Shown piece by piece: positions 18,829 through 27,810 of a stretch of 64,000 nucleotides of DNA (positions within the stretch are counted from its first letter, which is position 1; each line of letters opens with the position of its first letter). A program made the translations under genes and the position numbers. The stretch is from Psychrobacter cibarius (GTDB taxonomy: Bacteria > Pseudomonadota > Gammaproteobacteria > Pseudomonadales > Moraxellaceae): contig NZ_JABASQ010000004.1 of assembly GCF_016107535.1 (NCBI RefSeq), positions 124,001-188,000 of the forward strand, read 5' to 3'. The notes under the pieces are model-generated. The model was not told the origin of the DNA, searched no databases, and worked only from the letters and a program-made list of their open reading frames with translations.

Positions 18829-18960
18829 ACATACTCCCACCACTTTCGCCAAGCTCAAGTGGGGGATTCTAAAAGCAAACGCTCTTAGGCAACATTCTCA
18901 CGAATATCACAAGTTTTCTGTTTCAACGGGCGACCCTTTACCGCATCTTCCCTCCGCAGA
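18829..18960 (-). ncRNA. predicted TnpB omega RNA (reRNA) at the element right end
   Basis: In IS200/IS605 elements the 3' end of tnpB and the right end are transcribed as a guide RNA for TnpB. Here the minus strand after tnpB folds into two hairpins: CTAAGAGC with GCTTTTAG (18875-18895 area), and CCCCCACTT with AAGTGGTGGG (18833-18870 area). It ends in TATGTCAA, and the guide would be the sequence left of 18829. The upstream limit, inside tnpB, is a guess. Confidence 0.55.
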
Positions 18961-20190
18961 CAACACGGCATGCCCTGCCGCTAATATGTTGCGAGCCGCG
19001 TTAACATCTGCGTTCGCAACATAACCACATTGGACGCACTCAAATTTTGATTGAGTTTGTCTATTTTCTTTGGCGACATGCTTGCAGTTAAAGCAGGTTT
19101 GGCTGGTGTAACGTGGATTGATTTTCACTAGCAGCCCACCTTGCCATTGCTGCTTGTACTCAAGCATATTGACCCAGCCTTGATCCAAAATTGATTTATT
19201 CAATCCTGATTTGGCTTTGACATTATAACCTTTTTTCTCCATCGACCCGCTTGCAGACTTCGACATATTGGCTACTTTTAAGTCCTCACAAGCAATCATA
19301 GCGTGGTTTTTGCTGATGCTGGTGGTGATTTTATGCAAGTAGTCATGACGAATATTGGCGATATGATGGTGCAATTTCTGTATCTTACGGTTTTGCTTTT
19401 TCCAGTTTTCACTGAATTTTACTTTCTTGATTAATTGACGCTGTAATCTAGCAAGCTTGAGTTGATTGGCTTTAAAGCTGTTTTTAGGTTTGATGTATTC
19501 ACCATTTGAGGTGGTGAGTAGTTTGCTGATACCCATGTCTAACCCAATAGCGCTTATGGCAGGATGCCGAGGGTTCTCAGCCAGTTCACGTTCACACCCA
19601 AACGACACGTACCAGCGCCCTGATTTCTTGCTGATGGTGACGTTTTTGATGGTGCCGATAATGTTTTGGGATTTTCTAAACTTCACCAAGCCAATACCGT
19701 TGGGTAGTTTGACTCGATTGTCCTCAACACGGCAATATTTATCAAACTGAACCAAGCGAATTGAGTCGCAGCCATCGGACTTGTGCTTAAATCTTGGCAT
19801 CAGTGGGCGTAGTTGGATCTCCGATCCATCAGCCAATTTAAAGAACTTGGGTTTACGGAGTTTCTTTTTATTTTCTTTTAACCTGGCATGGACTTTGGGG
19901 TCAAAAAAACGTGACCAAGCAGAGGCGAGATCACGTACTTTTTGTTGTAAAGCCACCGCATTTGAACTGGTTTTTAGGAAATTAAAATCAGGATTACTTT
20001 TTAAATCTATAATTTTATTAACCAGATTGGTGGCATTAATAAACTCGTTGTTAGCAAACATCTCAAATGAGATTACCAGCATTTGATTCCAAACAAAACG
20101 CGCAGAGCCGACAAGATTATTTAAAATAACCGTTTGCTCCGTATTAGGCTCAAGCCTAAATTTATACGCTTTGTTGATCTTCATAAACAC
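18907..20190 (-). CDS. tnpB: RNA-guided nuclease TnpB (OrfB) of the IS element
   Basis: This encodes 427 residues, a usual TnpB length. The RuvC catalytic residues are all present: Asp218 in IGLDMGISKLL, Glu302 in ACEDLKV, and the late Asp in NADVNAARNIL. The zinc finger is CFNCKHVAKENRQTQSKFECVQC. The N-terminal helix-rich domain begins INKAYKFRLEPN. TnpB uses the omega RNA to cut the donor or target site next to a short motif and so helps retain the element. It is divergent from tnpA, with 68 bases between them. It appears fully functional. Confidence 0.93.
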   Translation of the reverse strand: MFMKINKAYKFRLEPNTEQTVILNNLVGSARFVWNQMLVISFEMFANNEFINATNLVNKIIDLKSNPDFNFLKTSSNAVALQQKVRDLASAWSRFFDPKVHARLKENKKKLRKPKFFKLADGSEIQLRPLMPRFKHKSDGCDSIRLVQFDKYCRVEDNRVKLPNGIGLVKFRKSQNIIGTIKNVTISKKSGRWYVSFGCERELAENPRHPAISAIGLDMGISKLLTTSNGEYIKPKNSFKANQLKLARLQRQLIKKVKFSENWKKQNRKIQKLHHHIANIRHDYLHKITTSISKNHAMIACEDLKVANMSKSASGSMEKKGYNVKAKSGLNKSILDQGWVNMLEYKQQWQGGLLVKINPRYTSQTCFNCKHVAKENRQTQSKFECVQCGYVANADVNAARNILAAGHAVLSAEGRCGKGSPVETENL

Positions 20191-20258
20191 TTTCTTTATT
20201 AATGAGTGTGTATTTGATATTATGCTTATAATTCTAGCACTTAAGGGTATTTATTACA

Positions 20259-20657
20259 ATGAGTGAGATATATAAAAATCGCTATGCCGCCTTTAACCTG
20301 CACGTTCATTTGGTTTTTTTTACCAAGTACCGAAAAAAAGCTTTAGTTGAGTTGCATCATGATTATTTTAGTGAGTGTGTTGCTGAGGTCTGTAAAAGTT
20401 TTGACGCTGAGCTAAAGGAGTGTAACGGTGAGGCAGATCACATTCACATGCTTATTCAGTATCCGCCAACGGTGCAGTTAAGCAAGTTGGTTAATAATCT
20501 AAAGTCAGTCACAAGTAGACGAATGAGAGGCGATTTCATTGAGTTAAGAGCAGCTTATGCCAAGCCGGTGCTTTGGTCCCGATCTTATTTTGCAAGCTCT
20601 TGTGGTGGTGCGCCATTAGATATTATTAAGCAATATATTCAGAATCAGCGAGGCTAG
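20259..20657 (+). CDS. tnpA: Y1 transposase TnpA (IS200/IS605 family)
   Basis: Single-strand DNA transposase of 132 residues. The HUH metal-binding pair is His61-Ile-His63 and the nucleophile is Tyr126 (IIKQYIQNQ). Other family marks are LVFFTKYRKKAL, SKLVNNLKSVTSR and VLWSRSYFASSCGGA. It acts as a dimer that cuts and rejoins hairpin-marked ends during replication. The frame is complete, with ATG start and TAG stop inside a palindrome that probably belongs to the element end. Confidence 0.93.
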   Translation: MSEIYKNRYAAFNLHVHLVFFTKYRKKALVELHHDYFSECVAEVCKSFDAELKECNGEADHIHMLIQYPPTVQLSKLVNNLKSVTSRRMRGDFIELRAAYAKPVLWSRSYFASSCGGAPLDIIKQYIQNQRG

Positions 20658-20856
20658 CCTAAGCCTTGTAAAATAATTAATAAAATGACTTATGCCAAGT
20701 TAATCACTCGATAAGCGCATTTGTCACTAAGCATTTAACTCACATGCTGTTAGCATATTTCTCATTATCTATAGAACCGCATCCAAAGAATTATGCGCAT
20801 TAATAAGATTGTTAATGCTGTGGAAAACGCTTCTATCAAAATTATCGAGAGCACTC

Positions 20857-22014
20857 ATGCAACCAGATAACAAAAGTATTCAGCAAATATCTCAAAAGCA
20901 TCATTTTGCTAACCTCCATACATTTATTAAGGATAAAAAGACGCCAACGCCGCTCGCCAATATCAGTGTTAAAGTTGGTAGCGTACTAGCCTTTGCCATG
21001 CTAATGACAGGCTGTAATCCTACCGAAGCCACTCAACAAGACGGCTCGAACGCGACAGGTGATGCAAAAAATATCAGTTTATTAAATGTCTCTTATGATG
21101 TATCACGCGATTTTTATAAAGATTATAACGCTTTATTTAGCGCAGATTATCAACAAAAGCATTCAGACAGTCAGGTCAATATCAACCAATCACATGGTGG
21201 GTCAAGCAAACAAGCATTGTCGGTTGCCAATGGTCTGCAAGCAGATGTAGTCACTTTAAACCAAGAAAGTGATATGAATCTGTTGGTGAAAAAAGGCTTG
21301 GTCACAGCTGATTGGCAGCAAGCGTTCCCGAACAATGCGGTGCCTTATACCAGTATCATGGTGTTATTGGTGCGCGATGGTAACCCCAAAAACATCAAAG
21401 ACTGGTCGGACTTGGCGCGTAACGATATCGACGTAGTGATACCAAACCCGAAAACCAGTGGCACCGCGCGTTATGCGTTTTTGGGTGCTTATGGTTACGG
21501 ATTACATCAATTTAAAGAAACGATGCAAAGTCCTGCCAAAACGGATGATTTTATCAAAAAGCTACTGGCAAACGTGGTCACTTATGACAATGGCGCACGC
21601 GCCGCAACGACCAGCTTTACTCAGCGCGGGCTGGGCGATGTGCTCATCACGACCGAAAATGAAGCGCATTTAGCCGCCAAGCAATTTGCCAAAGGACAGG
21701 TCAATATCGTTTATCCCAGTTATTCTATTGTGATTGCGAACCCAGTGGCGGTCGTAACAGCCGTCACTGACAAAGACGGCAAGACGGCAGCGGCGAATGC
21801 TTACTTAAAAGGCTTATGGGACACCCCAGCACAAGAGCTGATGGCAGAGATGTATATGCGTCCAAGTAACCCACAAGTGCTGGCAGCTCACAAAGCAACT
21901 TTGCCTGATATTGAGACTTTTGAGCCGGTAGCAGTGTTTGGTTCTTGGGAGCAGATCATGAGCACTTTCTTTGTCGATGGTGGGCGTTTTGATCAGCTGG
22001 CAAGAGTGAAGTAG
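20857..22014 (+). CDS. sbp: sulfate/thiosulfate-binding protein, copy 1
   Basis: Extracytoplasmic solute-binding protein of the sulfate ABC importer. The N terminus ends in lipobox LMTGC, so it is probably a lipoprotein rather than free periplasmic. Family landmarks are LLNVSYDVSRDFYKDYN, SHGGSSKQALSVANGLQADV, and GTARYAFLGAYGYGL. I take the ATG at 20857 (MQPDNKS, GAGAG upstream); the frame is open to 20809. It is the first of two tandem paralogues upstream of cysTWA. The native target could be sulfate or thiosulfate. Confidence 0.9.
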   Translation: MQPDNKSIQQISQKHHFANLHTFIKDKKTPTPLANISVKVGSVLAFAMLMTGCNPTEATQQDGSNATGDAKNISLLNVSYDVSRDFYKDYNALFSADYQQKHSDSQVNINQSHGGSSKQALSVANGLQADVVTLNQESDMNLLVKKGLVTADWQQAFPNNAVPYTSIMVLLVRDGNPKNIKDWSDLARNDIDVVIPNPKTSGTARYAFLGAYGYGLHQFKETMQSPAKTDDFIKKLLANVVTYDNGARAATTSFTQRGLGDVLITTENEAHLAAKQFAKGQVNIVYPSYSIVIANPVAVVTAVTDKDGKTAAANAYLKGLWDTPAQELMAEMYMRPSNPQVLAAHKATLPDIETFEPVAVFGSWEQIMSTFFVDGGRFDQLARVK

Positions 22015-22264
22015 GGAGCCGTTTATCAAGAGATTGTCAATGGCCTGATACATACTCAAAGTGCTCAATTTGTATGAGCCAGAGCGGGTAGTTAGTAGTG
22101 TGTCAGCGTTATGTATTAACGATACTATTTAAGTGATTGATAACCTTGTATTTATCCCTTTGTTATTCCATTTTGGCAATAACATACGCATATTCATCAT
22201 TAAACATAATAAGATGGCACTGTTAGCATACTTGCATTACTTAACAGATACCTTTGAGGGATTT

Positions 22265-23359
22265 ATGACATACGCTTTGCACTATCAACAAAAAAGTAAA
22301 AAACGTAACGTCTTGAGCATTGCAGGCGTTGCATTAACCTTGGGGCTGGCTGGCTGTAGCAATAGCGAGACAGAGACGACTGCTAATGCAGATGGCACCG
22401 CTGCCACAGAAGGTCAAAATATTGAGCTACTGAACGTCTCATATGATGTGGCACGTGACTTTTATAAAGACTACAACCCATTATTCGTTGAGCATTATAA
22501 AGCGGAAAATCCAAACAGCAATATTCTAATCAAGCAGTCACATGGTGGCTCAAGCAAACAAGCGCTGTCGGTTGCCAATGGTCTGCAAGCAGATGTCGCT
22601 ACCATGAACCAAGGCTCTGATATTGAGTTACTTGAGAAAAAGGGTTTGGTTGAGTCAGATTGGGAAAGTAAATTCCCAGACAATGCCGTTCCTTTTACCA
22701 GCACCATCGTATTCCTAGTCCGTAAAGACAATCCAAAAGGTATCAATGACTGGGAAGACTTGACCAAAGAAGGCGTTGAGATTGTCATGGCCAATCCAAA
22801 AGTGACGGGTAATGGTCGTTATGCATTCTTGGGCGCTTATGGTTATGGCTTGCACGCTTTTGATAAAAACGAGACCAGTGCCAAAAACTACGTGAAAGAC
22901 ATGCTTAAAAACGTCAAAGTTTATGAGAATGGCGGGCGCGCCGCGACCACTACATTCGTTCAACGTGGTATCGGTGATGTCCTAGTGACTTTTGAAAATG
23001 AAGCCAACCTTGCTGCCACTGATTTCGGTGCTGGTAAAGTAGACATCGTTTATCCTAAGTACTCTATTAAATCAGAAAGCCCTGTTGCGATTGTCAAGTC
23101 AGTGACAGATAAAAAAGGCACAACGGATGCTGCAAAGGCTTATCTTGACTACTTATGGAGCGAGCCTGCTCAGCAGCTAGCAGCCAATCTATACTTGCGT
23201 CCTAGCGTCAAAAGCGTCCTTGATAAAAATGGTGATAAATTACCACCGATCGAAACCTTCCGTCCAAATGATGCCTTTGGCACGTGGGATGAAATCATGG
23301 GTACTTACTTCAGTGATGGCGGTGTATTCGACCAGCTAGCCATTAACGCACCGCAGTAA
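22265..23359 (+). CDS. sbp: sulfate/thiosulfate-binding protein, copy 2
   Basis: Paralogue of the preceding gene with the same landmarks (LLNVSYDVARDFYKDYN, SHGGSSKQALSVANGLQADV, GNGRYAFLGAYGYGL). Lipobox is LAGC (about residue 26 from the chosen start). ATG 22265 follows GAGGG at good spacing; the longer open frame back to 22133 has no family-like sequence. The two copies differ mainly at the N terminus and C-terminal third, so they may differ in affinity or anion preference. An 11-bp hairpin separates it from cysT. Confidence 0.92.
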   Translation: MTYALHYQQKSKKRNVLSIAGVALTLGLAGCSNSETETTANADGTAATEGQNIELLNVSYDVARDFYKDYNPLFVEHYKAENPNSNILIKQSHGGSSKQALSVANGLQADVATMNQGSDIELLEKKGLVESDWESKFPDNAVPFTSTIVFLVRKDNPKGINDWEDLTKEGVEIVMANPKVTGNGRYAFLGAYGYGLHAFDKNETSAKNYVKDMLKNVKVYENGGRAATTTFVQRGIGDVLVTFENEANLAATDFGAGKVDIVYPKYSIKSESPVAIVKSVTDKKGTTDAAKAYLDYLWSEPAQQLAANLYLRPSVKSVLDKNGDKLPPIETFRPNDAFGTWDEIMGTYFSDGGVFDQLAINAPQ

Positions 23360-23435
23360 TCACTTGCTAAGTGCATAAGAGAAGCTACTGCGCTAGCAAA
23401 TGCAGCCAGTCACACCATTAGTCATGCAGAACCTC

Positions 23436-23470
23436 ATAAAGGACATGGTCATATACGCTATGTCCTTTAT
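23436..23470. terminator. hairpin between binding-protein gene and cysT
   Basis: An 11-bp perfect stem (ATAAAGGACAT ... ATGTCCTTTAT) with a 13-base loop has no long T-run after it. It may be a weak or partial terminator, or an mRNA-stabilising hairpin that sets a high ratio of binding protein to permease. Confidence 0.5.
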
Positions 23471-23642
23471 ACCGTAAGCACACTAATAACTACCTGATAG
23501 CATGGTTTTATGGACGATATCATCGTTAAATGCTTTCTGTTAAGTGCTCTTTTTAAGTATCAATAGTGAAAACCCACGTGAAGCAATAACAATAAATAGT
23601 AATCATCGCTAAGTACGATTGGTTAGGCAATAGGACATCATT

Positions 23643-24527
23643 ATGAGTGCAAAAACATCTCCTGCCAGCAAAGCCCCTGCAAAAAAAGGGTGGTTAACAC
23701 GTTTGCGCCAACGCAATGTGCTGCCAGGGTTCGGCCTGAGCATGGGTATCACGGTCTTTAGCTTGTCGCTATTGGTGGTATTACCGTTTGCCATGATGGC
23801 CTACACCACGACTCAGATGGGTTGGACTGGATTCTGGGAGACGATTAGTCAACCGCAAGTCACTGCTGCTATCAAGCTAAGCTTATGGATGTCGTTTTTA
23901 GCGATGCTCACCAATATGGTGTTTGGCACATTGGTCGCTTGGGTGCTCGTACGCTACGAGTTCTGGGGTAAGTCGTTGATTAATGCGCTAGTTGATTTAC
24001 CATTTGCATTACCAACGGCGGTCACAGGCATTTCGCTTGCGACCCTTTATGCCCCTAATGGTTTGATTGGACAGTGGTTTGATAAATTTGGCATTCAGGT
24101 CGCCTTTACACCTATAGGTATTTGGCTCGCCTTGGTTGTGGTCAGTTTTCCCTTTATTGTCCGTGCGGTACAGCCTGTACTCGCTGAGCTATCGGTTGAA
24201 TTTGAAGAGGCAGCCGCGGTATTGGGTGCCAATCGCTTGACGACGTTTCGCAAAGTAATTTTGCCAGAGCTGTTGCCCGCTTTACTCATGGGTGCAGGGA
24301 TGATGTTTGCTCGTGCCACTGGCGAGTACGGTTCGGTTATCTTTATCGCTGGCAATATTCCCATGCAATCAGAGATTTTACCGCTCATTATCATTAGTAA
24401 ACTAGAGCAGTTTGATGTTCAAGGGGCTTCTGCAGTTGCATTATTTATGCTACTGATCTCATTTGTGATCTTATTGACCATTAACATCATGCAGTGGAAA
24501 CTGTCGCGCCGTGTAGGAGCTCGCTAA
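23643..24527 (+). CDS. cysT: sulfate ABC transporter permease CysT
   Basis: Inner-membrane permease subunit (also called CysU), 294 residues with six predicted membrane segments. The EAA loop that contacts CysA is EEAAAVLGANRLTTFRKVILPELLPAL. A basic N-terminal extension precedes the first segment (VLPGFGLSMGITVFSLSLLV). Its stop overlaps the cysW ATG (TAATG), so the two permeases are coupled. It pairs with CysW and CysA to import sulfate or thiosulfate. Confidence 0.95.
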   Translation: MSAKTSPASKAPAKKGWLTRLRQRNVLPGFGLSMGITVFSLSLLVVLPFAMMAYTTTQMGWTGFWETISQPQVTAAIKLSLWMSFLAMLTNMVFGTLVAWVLVRYEFWGKSLINALVDLPFALPTAVTGISLATLYAPNGLIGQWFDKFGIQVAFTPIGIWLALVVVSFPFIVRAVQPVLAELSVEFEEAAAVLGANRLTTFRKVILPELLPALLMGAGMMFARATGEYGSVIFIAGNIPMQSEILPLIIISKLEQFDVQGASAVALFMLLISFVILLTINIMQWKLSRRVGAR

Positions 24528-25483
24528 TGCAAATATCTAATAGCTACGACTACCAGAGCAACGCAGCGACTAAAGATACGCCATGGATACGCCTTACCTT
24601 TATCGTCATCGCAGTGCTATTTATGGTCATCATGTTGGTCATTCCGTTGCTGGCTGTGTTCTATGAAGCTTTTAAAGGTGGCTGGCAGTTGTATATTGCC
24701 TCGCTGGTTGATCCAGAAGCCTTACAAGCCATTAAACTGACGTTAATTACCGCGGCTATCGTCTTACCCATCAATATGGTGATGGGTATCGCAATCGCAT
24801 GGTTAGTAACGCGCTATCAGTTTAAAGGTAAGCAGCTGGTCACCACTTTGCTTGATCTGCCATTTTCAGTATCACCCGTCGTTGCAGGTTTGATGTTTGT
24901 TTTACTATTCGGACTCAATTCCACCATTGGCGGCTGGCTTGAGAGCATGGGATTCCAAGTTATTTATGCGGTTCCAGGGATCGTGCTCGCTACTTTATTT
25001 GTCACCTTTCCCTTTGTAGCACGTGAGCTGATACCGCTGATGCAGACGCAAGGCGACTCTGAAGAGCAAGCGGCATTGACCTTGGGCGCAACTGGTTGGC
25101 AGACGTTTTGGCATGTGACATTACCCAATATCAAATGGGCACTACTTTATGGTTTAATTTTGACCAATGCGCGGGCAATGGGTGAGTTTGGGGCAGTGAG
25201 TGTGGTATCTGGTCATATTCGCGGCGAGACCAATACCATGCCACTACTGGTTGAGATTGCTTACAATGATTATAACTTTACCGCCGCTTTTGCCTTATCA
25301 AGTCTACTTGCCGCGCTGGCGCTCGTGACGTTGCTTATTCAACAAGTCATGACTAAGCTACAAGAGCGCAAATTTGCCAAGTCCGAACGGCTGGCAAGTG
25401 TGCCTGAGTTACTGGTAAGTGCCAACGCTACTAAGGCTACCAATACTACTGATGCAACAACCACTGAAAGTTCGGATAAATGA
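24527..25483 (+). CDS. cysW: sulfate ABC transporter permease CysW
   Basis: Second permease of the importer, 318 residues from the ATG that overlaps the cysT stop by one base. The EAA loop is EEQAALTLGATGWQTFWHVTLPNI, and SPVVAGLMFVLLFG and GAVSVVSGHIRGETNTMPL are family landmarks. The last 30 residues are a Thr/Ala-rich tail of no evident function. The open frame extends upstream to 24494 inside cysT, but the overlap start is the natural one. Confidence 0.95.
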   Translation: MQISNSYDYQSNAATKDTPWIRLTFIVIAVLFMVIMLVIPLLAVFYEAFKGGWQLYIASLVDPEALQAIKLTLITAAIVLPINMVMGIAIAWLVTRYQFKGKQLVTTLLDLPFSVSPVVAGLMFVLLFGLNSTIGGWLESMGFQVIYAVPGIVLATLFVTFPFVARELIPLMQTQGDSEEQAALTLGATGWQTFWHVTLPNIKWALLYGLILTNARAMGEFGAVSVVSGHIRGETNTMPLLVEIAYNDYNFTAAFALSSLLAALALVTLLIQQVMTKLQERKFAKSERLASVPELLVSANATKATNTTDATTTESSDK

Positions 25484-25602
25484 TAAGCAAAATTATCTAC
25501 ACTTGGTCTGCACAAGGGCTGGCATTAGATTTAATTTAATAATGTAAAGGCGGTAACTAAAAAATCTGCCACGATACCAAAGATATAATAAGAGAACCCA
25601 TT

Positions 25603-26325
25603 ATGAGCATCGAGATTCGCAACGTTAATAAAAAATTCGGTCAGTTTACCGCCTTAGATAATATCAATATCACCGTGCCGACTGGCAAGCTGACCACTTT
25701 GCTGGGACCATCAGGCTGTGGCAAAACGACGTTGCTACGCATTATCGCCGGCTTAGAATATGCTGACTCAGGGCAAATATTGTTTGATGAGATGGATGTG
25801 ACCAATACGCCAGTACAAAAGCGCCATATTGGCTTTATGTTTCAGCATTACGCATTGTTTCGTCATAAAAATATCGCCGATAATGTCGCCTTTGGACTGA
25901 CCTTGTTACCAAAGAATGAGCGGCCAAGTAAGGCAGATATCAATAAGCGCGTTGCTGAGCTATTAGACTTGGTGCAGTTACCACAAGTGGCCAATGCTTA
26001 TCCGCATCAACTCTCTGGTGGTCAGCGTCAACGGATTGCGCTGGCTCGTGCCTTAGCAGTGAAGCCGAAGTTATTGTTGCTCGATGAGCCTTTTGGCGCA
26101 CTCGATGCCAAGGTACGTAAAGAGCTGCGCACGTGGCTAAAGAACATCCATCATGAGCTTGGTATTACCAGTATCATGGTTACTCACGATCAAGAAGAAG
26201 CCCGCGCCGTCTCAGATGAGATCGTGATCATGAATCAAGGGCGGGTAGAGCAGGTAGGCACATCGGAGGAGCTGATACACCAGCCAGCCAATGCGTTTAT
26301 CAGTGATTTTTTAGATTTGGCATAG
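25603..26325 (+). CDS. cysA: sulfate ABC transporter ATP-binding protein CysA (short form)
   Basis: ATPase of the importer. Walker A is GPSGCGKTT (about residues 34-42), Q-loop FMFQHYALF, signature LSGGQRQR, Walker [14 protein letters not shown] and switch His in MVTHDQEEA. It stops at 240 residues, right after the core domain, whereas CysA proteins are usually about 350 with a C-terminal TOBE regulatory domain. The truncation is clean: no frameshift continuation is visible, and a strong terminator follows 28 bases later. All ATPase motifs are intact, so it should still work. Confidence 0.93.
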   Translation: MSIEIRNVNKKFGQFTALDNINITVPTGKLTTLLGPSGCGKTTLLRIIAGLEYADSGQILFDEMDVTNTPVQKRHIGFMFQHYALFRHKNIADNVAFGLTLLPKNERPSKADINKRVAELLDLVQLPQVANAYPHQLSGGQRQRIALARALAVKPKLLLLDEPFGALDAKVRKELRTWLKNIHHELGITSIMVTHDQEEARAVSDEIVIMNQGRVEQVGTSEELIHQPANAFISDFLDLA

Positions 26326-26353
26326 TAAAATTTGGTGCAGTTCTTCTATTATC

Positions 26354-26398
26354 ACCCATAAAAAAAGACCTACAATAAATAGGTCTTTTTTTATGGGT
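26354..26398. terminator. bidirectional terminator after cysA
   Basis: An 18-bp perfect stem (26354-26371 with 26381-26398) contains A7 and T7 runs and lies between convergent cysA and the ArsR-type gene. Confidence 0.92.
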
Positions 26399-26474
26399 TA
26401 AAGCAGGTCTCAATTTCATTTGGTATCTAGCGTTATTGAGATCAAATGTTGATAGCAATAATGCTAGATAGTCA

Positions 26475-26804
26475 TCATATCTCAGCAGGCTTGGACATAT
26501 CGATATCTTTGCTAGATATTTGTTTATAAGTAATATCCAAAATCTCTTGGCACCATTCTGGCAAGTCGTCAGCGACTTCATACCACATCCACGTACCGTC
26601 GCGAACACAGCTTAAAATACCGAGTTTCTTTAAATGGTTCAGATGACGCGATATCGTTGGCTGTGGTTGATCTAGTATTTCTACTAACTCACCAACACAG
26701 CGCGATTCTTTGTTAAATAGAATTTGAAATATTTTTAAGCGCGTCGGGTCAGATAAGACTTTAAATAACTCGATAGGTCGTATCGTAAAATTATTATCAG
26801 ACAT
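26475..26804 (-). CDS. ArsR-family transcriptional regulator
   Basis: A small winged-helix repressor of 109 residues from ATG 26804 (MSDNNFTIRP; GGA upstream). The recognition helix is in QPQPTISRHLNHLKKLGIL, and the wing is VRDGTWMWYEVAD. The usual metal-binding ELCVCDL in helix 3 is replaced by SRCVGEL, with one Cys left and a second in PEWCQE, so an arsenic/cadmium sensor role is doubtful. No resistance genes are beside it. It is divergent from bfd and might respond to another signal; no target is assigned. Confidence 0.82.
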   Translation of the reverse strand: MSDNNFTIRPIELFKVLSDPTRLKIFQILFNKESRCVGELVEILDQPQPTISRHLNHLKKLGILSCVRDGTWMWYEVADDLPEWCQEILDITYKQISSKDIDMSKPAEI

Positions 26805-27028
26805 AGAACAATTCCAATTGGGCTTTGTTAATAGGGGTTCAATATAACAGCAGTTATCTACAAAATCGATTAAAAAATGGGCTAAATTACAGTTCGTCGT
26901 TAATTTACTACCTTTCATCATATTCGGTTACACGCACGCTTATATTCACTTACATCAATTAACTGCGTGCAATATAACTCTACTTTCATGACTGTACTTT
27001 TATACCAATAATATATCAAATGCTATTG

Positions 27029-27051
27029 CAAATGATAATAGTTATCGTTAT
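27029..27051. promoter_or_regulatory. predicted Fur box upstream of bfd
   Basis: AAATGATAATAGTTATCGTT matches the Fur consensus (GATAATGATAATCATTATC type) at most positions and is partly palindromic. It lies about 130 bases upstream of bfd, in the region shared with the divergent ArsR-type gene. Confidence 0.65.
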
Positions 27052-27182
27052 TATATATCAAGCCATAAAAATGACCGTGAATATCAAGACAAACACTCTA
27101 TTCACCATTTTTATCATCAATGCACTAAATTTATGAGCAATAAAAGCAGTTACCGAATAGCGGTATTCAGAGGAGCCAGACC

Positions 27183-27374
27183 ATGTACGTATGCATCTGT
27201 AATGACGTAAAAGAAAAGCAAATCAAAGCAGCCATTGCTTCAGGTATCGATACCCTTGACGGTCTAAAAGATACCCTCGATGTTGCGACTTGCTGTGGCT
27301 GCTGCGAACCGATGGTTAACGATTACCTAGATGAGTATCATGCGAGACTCGATGTCTTGGCTTACGCTGTTTAA
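27183..27374 (+). CDS. bfd: bacterioferritin-associated ferredoxin Bfd
   Basis: A 63-residue 2Fe-2S protein. The four ligands are Cys4 and Cys6 (MYVCICNDV) and two in the TCCGCCEP cluster. Bfd delivers electrons to bacterioferritin to release stored iron and is typically made under iron starvation, which fits the Fur box upstream. AGGAG precedes the ATG. The two bacterioferritin genes follow after 436 bases. Confidence 0.93.
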   Translation: MYVCICNDVKEKQIKAAIASGIDTLDGLKDTLDVATCCGCCEPMVNDYLDEYHARLDVLAYAV

Positions 27375-27810
27375 GCGTTATCAAACCAGAGATTTACTAC
27401 CCAGCTGTTCATCACCTCATTACACCAATATCACTAGTACGCCTCGATATCACATACATTCAATATTCCGCACTTATCCTTTGGTCATTATACATAAAGG
27501 GTAAGTTGCGAGCGTCCATATAACTTTACCTATACACCTACTACAATGATATTGAGCATCATTAGCAGCCATTATTGTGATAAACCAGTGACTACTAAAG
27601 CTAGTTAATTATGATTCTCAATTAGCATCTTATTCTTAGTTCATAACATTACAAGCTGTATAGAGCCTATATGCTACTATATCTGTCTCACGTTGTAAGA
27701 CGTTTTGTTGATTTTGATCTTTACTGATCAGTTTACCAATAGTACTATCCTTATATGGATAATTATGAATGTATGGTGATCTGTAAAATATAAATAGGGG
27801 AGTATAGGTT
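27375..27810. other. intergenic region between bfd and bfr with Fur-like site
   Basis: No gene is seen here. Around 27606-27626 the sequence ATTATGATTCTCAATTAG resembles a Fur box in inverted form. An AT-rich stretch with possible promoters follows. Separate control of the storage genes from bfd is likely, since the two are usually needed under opposite iron states. Confidence 0.4.

Larger units (their letters stand above)
18829..20690. mobile_element. IS200/IS605-family insertion sequence (ends approximate)
   Basis: Two divergent genes, tnpA (Y1 transposase) and tnpB, form a typical IS605-type element. The tnpB-side end is likely near 18829, where a short stem (CCCACCACTT with AAGTGGGGGA) and the motif TTGACATACTCCC resemble known right ends of the family. 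The tnpA-side end carries a small palindrome (AGGCTAGCCT) overlapping the tnpA stop and should finish within a few tens of bases of 20680. These elements have no terminal inverted repeats and make no target duplication, so the exact ends cannot be fixed by eye. Both genes look intact. Confidence 0.85.
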
